Source: Artemisia argyi
Lineage: Eukaryota > Streptophyta > Magnoliopsida > Asterales > Asteraceae
Assembly (NCBI GenBank): GCA_030686995.1
Contig: CM060698.1
Coordinates: forward strand, 142,681,106 to 142,745,105
Reading direction: 5' to 3'
DNA: 64,000 bases
The translations under genes and the position numbers were made by a program. This document shows, in pieces, positions 59,521 to 64,000 of the stretch. Below the pieces are notes generated by a model, which saw only the letters and a list, made by a program, of their open reading frames with translations, was not told the origin of the DNA and did not search any database. How positions within the stretch are numbered: position 1 is the first letter of the stretch; every line of letters begins with the position of its first letter.

Positions 59521-59812
59521 ATCACCACAACAAACTGTGGTGAGTAACTGATTCCGTCACAAATAACAACTTTTTCCGGTCACTGTAACAAACTTTCCAC
59601 CGTAACAGATTTTCCCGCCATAATTTTTCAACCAAAAATCATCAACTACACTTACAACCACCACTTCTACCATCATCAAAACACCATAATCCATCATTAT
59701 TCCGCTGCAACAATCACCAATCACCATTAATCCATCTCTATTATCATCAAAATTCAGTTACATTATGTTACAACACCATCTCAGTACACAGTTTCATCAA
59801 AATCACATCATA

Positions 59813-62800
59813 ATGGCTTCAAACACTGATTTACCACCATCAACATCCTCATCAGAGTCTGATGACATCAATTCACCTCATCATCCACTGTATTTTCATC
59901 CTAATGACCATCCTGGTCTTCTACTCATCTCAAAGAAGCTTCTTGGTTCAGAAAACTATGGAACATGGAAAAGATCCATGTTGATTGCTCTAAGTGCAAA
60001 GAACAAGTTGAAATTGATCAATGGTGAATATGAGGAACCAGAACTATCATCAAGTCTCAGGCCTTATTGGGAGAGGGCCAATGATATGTTGATCTCATGG
60101 ATTTTGAACACAGTTTCTGAACAGATAAGTAATAATCTCACATTCATCAATTCTGCTTGTGCTTTATGGAATGAATTGTTTGAACACTACTCTCAATTAG
60201 ATGGACACAGAATTTACCAAATTGCTAATGAAATTGTTGATCTAAAACAAATGAATTGCACAATAGAGGTTTATTATCACAAGCTTAAAGGGTTATGGGA
60301 TGAGATGGATGCAATTGAGGCTCCATATGCTTGTGTTTGTAAGTGTGTCTGTGCAAATGGGAAAGAAAATGGTGAAAGAGAGCAGAGGAAGAGATTAGTG
60401 CAATTTCTGATGGGTTTAGATGAATGTTACACAAATATAAGAGGTCAAATTTTACTTATGCAACCACTACCAACAACTGCTAAGGCATATGGTATGTTGA
60501 GACAAGAAGAAAAGCAAAGAGAGGCTCACAAGCAACAAATCAGTACACCTATTGCCTTGAACACCTACAAACCAAACTTCATTCAGAAGAACAATCCACA
60601 ACCACCAAACACCTCAGTTCCAAACACTCAGGCTGAAAGAAGAGGAAATTTCAGAAAAGGGGTCATATGTGCATACTGTAAGAAAGAGGGACATAGTAAG
60701 GAAGAATGGTACAAGCTACTTGGCTATCCAGTTGGTCACCCACTGCATAAGAAATACTTGCCACCATCACAAAGAACTCAGTCAAATATCAGAAATAGGA
60801 CAGTTAACATGGTCAGTGGTGAAACTTCAGGAACAAATGAGGATCCAAGTACTTCACAGTCAAGCCCTTTGGAGACAATATCAGATGAGTCACATGTTTA
60901 TGCCAGAATGGATCAACTTCAAAATCAACTCAACCAAGTCCTTCTAATGATGCAGAGTAATCAAAATGACTCTACTGGTACTTTTGCAGGACCTCATGTG
61001 GCAGGTATACTCACTTTTAATCACAAAGCAAATGTTCCTCTATCACTCATTGGTGTGCATTCATTCAAATCTAGGGCTAGTATCTACTCATTCATTGCTT
61101 CAAACCTTTCACACTCATATCATATTTGGATTGTGGACAGTGGTGCAACTGACCATATATGTATTTCACTCACACATATGCATAACATCACAAATCTCAC
61201 AAAACCAATATTTGTCTCACTACCTAATGGCCACACAGTTAAAGTATACATCACTGGATCAGTAAAGCTAAACAACTCACTCACCCTGCACAATGTTCTA
61301 TACATACCCTCTTTCACCTACAACCTTATCTCCATAAGTAAGCTTCTACACAACACACTTGCTTCAGTCACATTCACTCACAACAAATTCATTTTTCAGG
61401 GCCATGATGGAACAAGAACTCATGGCACCCTACATGGTGGACTCTATCTTTTACCTACTGCAACTTCACTCAAGCTACCTTCAACTTCTTCAGTTCAATC
61501 ACATTCAAGTACTTCCCACTTGTGGCATGCTAGGCTTGGTCACACATCATTACCAGTCATTCAAAAACTCAAAAACATCTCTGTACATAACTCTGAAATC
61601 AAGTGTAGTATATGTCCATTAGCAAAACAACATGTTCTTCCTTTCCCTAGTAGTACTTTTCATGCAAAAGACAAATTTGAGCTTGTTCATCTAGATGTAT
61701 GGGGTCCCTATAAACATCCAACAGTCAATAAATGTACCTATTTTCTTACAATTGTGGATGATCATTCAAGAGCAACTTGGACATATCTTTTACCCAGTAA
61801 ACACCATGTTCTGTCTACATTTCAAACATTTCATAATTATGTCAAAACTCAATTCAACTCACAAATCAAAACCATCAGAAGTGATAATGGCACAGAATTC
61901 ATAAACTCATCCTTCTTAACATACACTCAAAATCATGGCATCAAACATCAAACATCCTGTCCCTATACACCTCAACAAAATGCTAGAGTTGAAAGAAAAC
62001 ACAGACACTTACTTGAAATGGCAAGGGCAATACAATTCCAAGCACAATTTCCTATCCACTTTTGGGGTTACAGTATTCTAGCAGCCACCTACCTCATAAA
62101 CAGAATACCATCCAGAGTCATTCATCACAAAACACCATTTGAGCTTCTCTACAATCAACCACCTTCCCTAGATCACTTAAAAATAATTGGTTGCTTGGCA
62201 CATGCTCACCAACACACCACTGATAAATTTAAACCAAGATCCACACCAACTGTACTCATTGGATATCCACACAATCAAAAAGGCTATCTACTTTATGACA
62301 TCAAAACACACAAAATCATCACTACCAGAAATGTCTCATTTGATGAAACAATCTTTCCATTTCACAAAACCATCCCTGAACCTAATCAACCCTTTGTGCC
62401 AAACACTACTGCAGATCCTATTTATCCATTCAACTCTGCACCTATATCAAATCTACCCTCACATCAACCATCATCTCAATCATCTGAGTCTACTACATCT
62501 ACACCAACAACTGCTCACACACCAGCACCCTCTAACTCATCTACATCAGAACCTTCAAACACATCACCAACACCAATCCAATCCAATATTGATCCAGCTG
62601 ATTCACCTTCATCTTCAACATCACCTCCAACCACTACATCCCAACCATCACCTCCTATGCCACCACCTCCACCAAAAAGGACTTCCACAAGAACAAAACA
62701 TCAACCTGTGAAACTCAAAGATTATATACTTCCTAGGTCCACAGTCCACAACACAACATCTCTTAAACATCATCACAGCCACTTCATTAATTATTCTAAT

Positions 62801-63119
62801 TTATCCTCTAAATCATATCATTTCATTAGTGCACTTGATCATATCACTGAACCAACAACATATCTTCAAGCATCAAAACAACCCAAATGGATTGAAGCAA
62901 TGAATAAGGAAATATTAGCTTTAGAGAAGAATGAAACCTGGATCATAGTCACTCTACCAGCTGGAAAAACAGCTATTGGCTCCAAATGGGTTTTCAGAAT
63001 CAAGTTCAATGCTGATGGTTCTATTGAGAGGTATAAAGCAAGGCTAGTGGCTAAACGTTTTCATCAAAAAGAAGGGGTTGACTACACAGAGACATTTGCA
63101 CCAGTGGCAAAGATGGTTA
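59813..63119 (+). pseudogene. Ty1/copia gag-pol, cut within the reverse transcriptase by another LTR element
   Basis: A single open frame from ATG 59813 (MASNTDLPPSTSSSE; an upstream in-frame ATG lies at 59765). In order: gag region (LGSENYGTWKRSML), a zinc knuckle at 60670-60709, the protease active site DSGATDH (~61135-61155), the GAG-pre-integrase HARLGHTS with CSICPLAKQ, and the integrase core with D (HLDVWGPY), D (RSDNGTEF) and E (NARVERKHRHLL). A Pro/Ser/Thr-rich linker and the start of the reverse transcriptase (KWVFRIKFNADGSIERYKAR, ETFAPVAKM) follow. The order protease-integrase-RT is that of copia. The frame is cut at 63119 by a different element, so most of the reverse transcriptase and all of RNase H are missing here. 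The knuckle reads C-x2-C-x4-H-x4-W, with TGG (60707-60709) where a Cys codon is expected. Confidence 0.93.
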
Positions 63120-63323
63120 CTGATGAGGCGAAAAATGATCCGTTTTTAGGGGGTCATTTAAGCCCGAATCCGAATTTATTTGATCAAATATTGCCCTAAA
63201 TCGTTCCTTTTGTGATTTTAGGTGTTTGGAGAGTGAATTCTGGAAAAGAGGCTATTTTGGACGTTTTTGGAGCATAAAGTGAAGAAAACAACAAAGTACC
63301 AAATCCAAGCTGGAATTACAAGG

Positions 63324-63545
63324 TGACGGCGTCAAGAATTTACTCTTGACGGCGTCAGAAAGGATGAATATTTTACCGAAGGTTGTGAAGGCGTCAGATG
63401 AAGAGATGACGGCGTCAAAATGACCAAGATTAATTTACCGAGGGTGGTGACGGCGTCACATAGGCCGTCACGATTGGATCTAGGGCGTCCGAGGAAGTAT
63501 ATGGCGGCGAGTTGACGGCGTCAGATTTTACTCTTGACGCCGTCA
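63324..63545 (+). repeat. array of TGACGGCGTCA motifs in the LTR
   Basis: Exact TGACGGCGTCA occurs at 63324, 63347, 63407, 63448 and 63513. Its reverse complement TGACGCCGTCA occurs at 63535, and the variant TGAAGGCGTCA at 63386. Surrounding words (TTTACTCT, TTTACCGAAGG/TTTACCGAGGG) also repeat, so part of the array arose by duplication of larger units. The motif contains the TGACG half-site of TGA-type bZIP factors in inverted arrangement. Confidence 0.95.
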
Positions 63546-63557
63546 GGACGATTTTCC

Positions 63558-63566
63558 TATATATAG
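63558..63566 (+). promoter_or_regulatory. TATA box of the LTR promoter
   Basis: TATATATAG lies 13 bases after the last TGACGCCGTCA motif and before a polypurine/pyrimidine leader, where an LTR promoter would be expected. Confidence 0.6.
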
Positions 63567-64000
63567 TTTTCTAGTTTTTTCATTAAAAAGAGAGAAGTTT
63601 TGGTGAAACCCTAAAGACGATTTTGGTGCCTCTTTTACAGGTTTTTCAAGGGTTCCAAACCCTTGAGACCTTGCATTGTAATTGAGATAAGTATACTCTT
63701 AATTCAATCAATATGTCTATGTGTTGGTTGTCTATCTTTTGTTCTTATCTTAATTCTACTATGCTAGGCTAAATCTCCTTTGTGTTTGCTTAGATCTAAT
63801 GAAACCTAGATGTTGATTATGTGTTGATTACTTGTCTATTCTTGTTTTGAATGAATGATATTATATGTTAGGCTTAAGAAAACTGGCAGATCTCCAAATG
63901 GTAACATGCTTGAACGTCTTAAGAAACATGAACCGAGGCGTACTAGGTCTTTATTGGTTGTATTTAATGCATGAGCCACTGTTTACAATCCCTATAGTTG

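Larger units (their letters stand above)
63120..64000 (+). mobile_element. LTR of a second retrotransposon inserted in the copia element (incomplete)
   Basis: At 63120 the copia frame changes to unrelated sequence starting TGATGAGGCGAAAAATG. It contains a repeated-motif U3-like region, a TATA box at 63558, a leader with AAACCCTAAAG and pyrimidine-rich sequence, and no ORF up to the window end. TG at the start and the abrupt junction fit an LTR. GTTAC (63115-63119) may be the left target duplication, but the other end lies outside the window. Confidence 0.65.

Noticed and set aside
62187..62711. 174-residue frame rich in His, Leu and Gln
   Set aside because: It is an out-of-frame reading of the Pro/Ser/Thr-rich linker of the copia polyprotein.
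63324..63545. Repeated 11-bp motif as a CRISPR-like or centromeric array
   Set aside because: Spacing is irregular, the motif is short and palindromic, and it sits before a TATA box in an LTR.

Overview
This window is plant nuclear DNA, most likely from a eudicot. The evidence is AT-rich intergenic sequence, short GT-AG introns, a CLE peptide gene, a mitochondrial-type chaperonin 10 gene, a nuclear tRNA-Ser and dense, nested plant transposons. The species cannot be named from the sequence. A SINE with a TTG-repeat tail, a type known from tobacco and relatives, only hints at an asterid. Most of the 64 kb is mobile-element debris. Five protein genes and one tRNA stand out as probably functional.

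Layout. 1-7.1 kb: a transposon-type gene fragment at the edge, a decayed LINE (2.3-5.3 kb) split by a solo LTR with a perfect target duplication, and a hAT-like MITE. 8.4-22.1 kb, minus strand: two neighbouring genes that share a linker-histone globular (GH1) domain split by an intron at the same place. The downstream one appears fused to a Myb/SANT-like DNA-binding domain through ten in-frame 15-residue repeats. The upstream one has AT-hook-like motifs and a huge Glu/Gln-rich exon. 22.2-30.4 kb: gene-poor, with a possible cytochrome P450 remnant, an RNase H remnant, a MITE and a SINE. 30.4-32.9 kb, plus strand: tRNA-Ser(AGA), then CPN10. 33.5-37.1 kb: related hAT-type elements, one of them inside a second LINE fragment. 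38.3 kb, plus: a CLE16/17-type peptide precursor. 39-47 kb: MITEs, a third LINE fragment and unclassified repeats. 47.2-51.1 kb: a complete-ended Mutator-like element with near-identical ~215-bp terminal inverted repeats, a 10-bp target duplication, a transposase gene that has lost its catalytic core, and a GRF zinc-finger gene on the opposite strand. 51.9-57.0 kb, minus: a seven-exon plastid-type phosphoglucomutase-family gene with two MITEs in intron 1. 59.5-63.1 kb: a Ty1/copia element whose reverse transcriptase is cut by a second LTR element starting near 63120 and running off the window; its LTR carries an array of TGACGGCGTCA motifs.

The genes do not form a pathway. The only functional cluster is the GH1 gene pair, presumably chromatin proteins from a tandem duplication. 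The clearest biology worth checking is the Myb/SANT-repeat-GH1 fusion. Next come the Mutator-like element carrying a GRF zinc-finger gene and the bZIP-site-like array in the 63-kb LTR. All exon models here were read by eye from splice signals and frame, not from transcripts.
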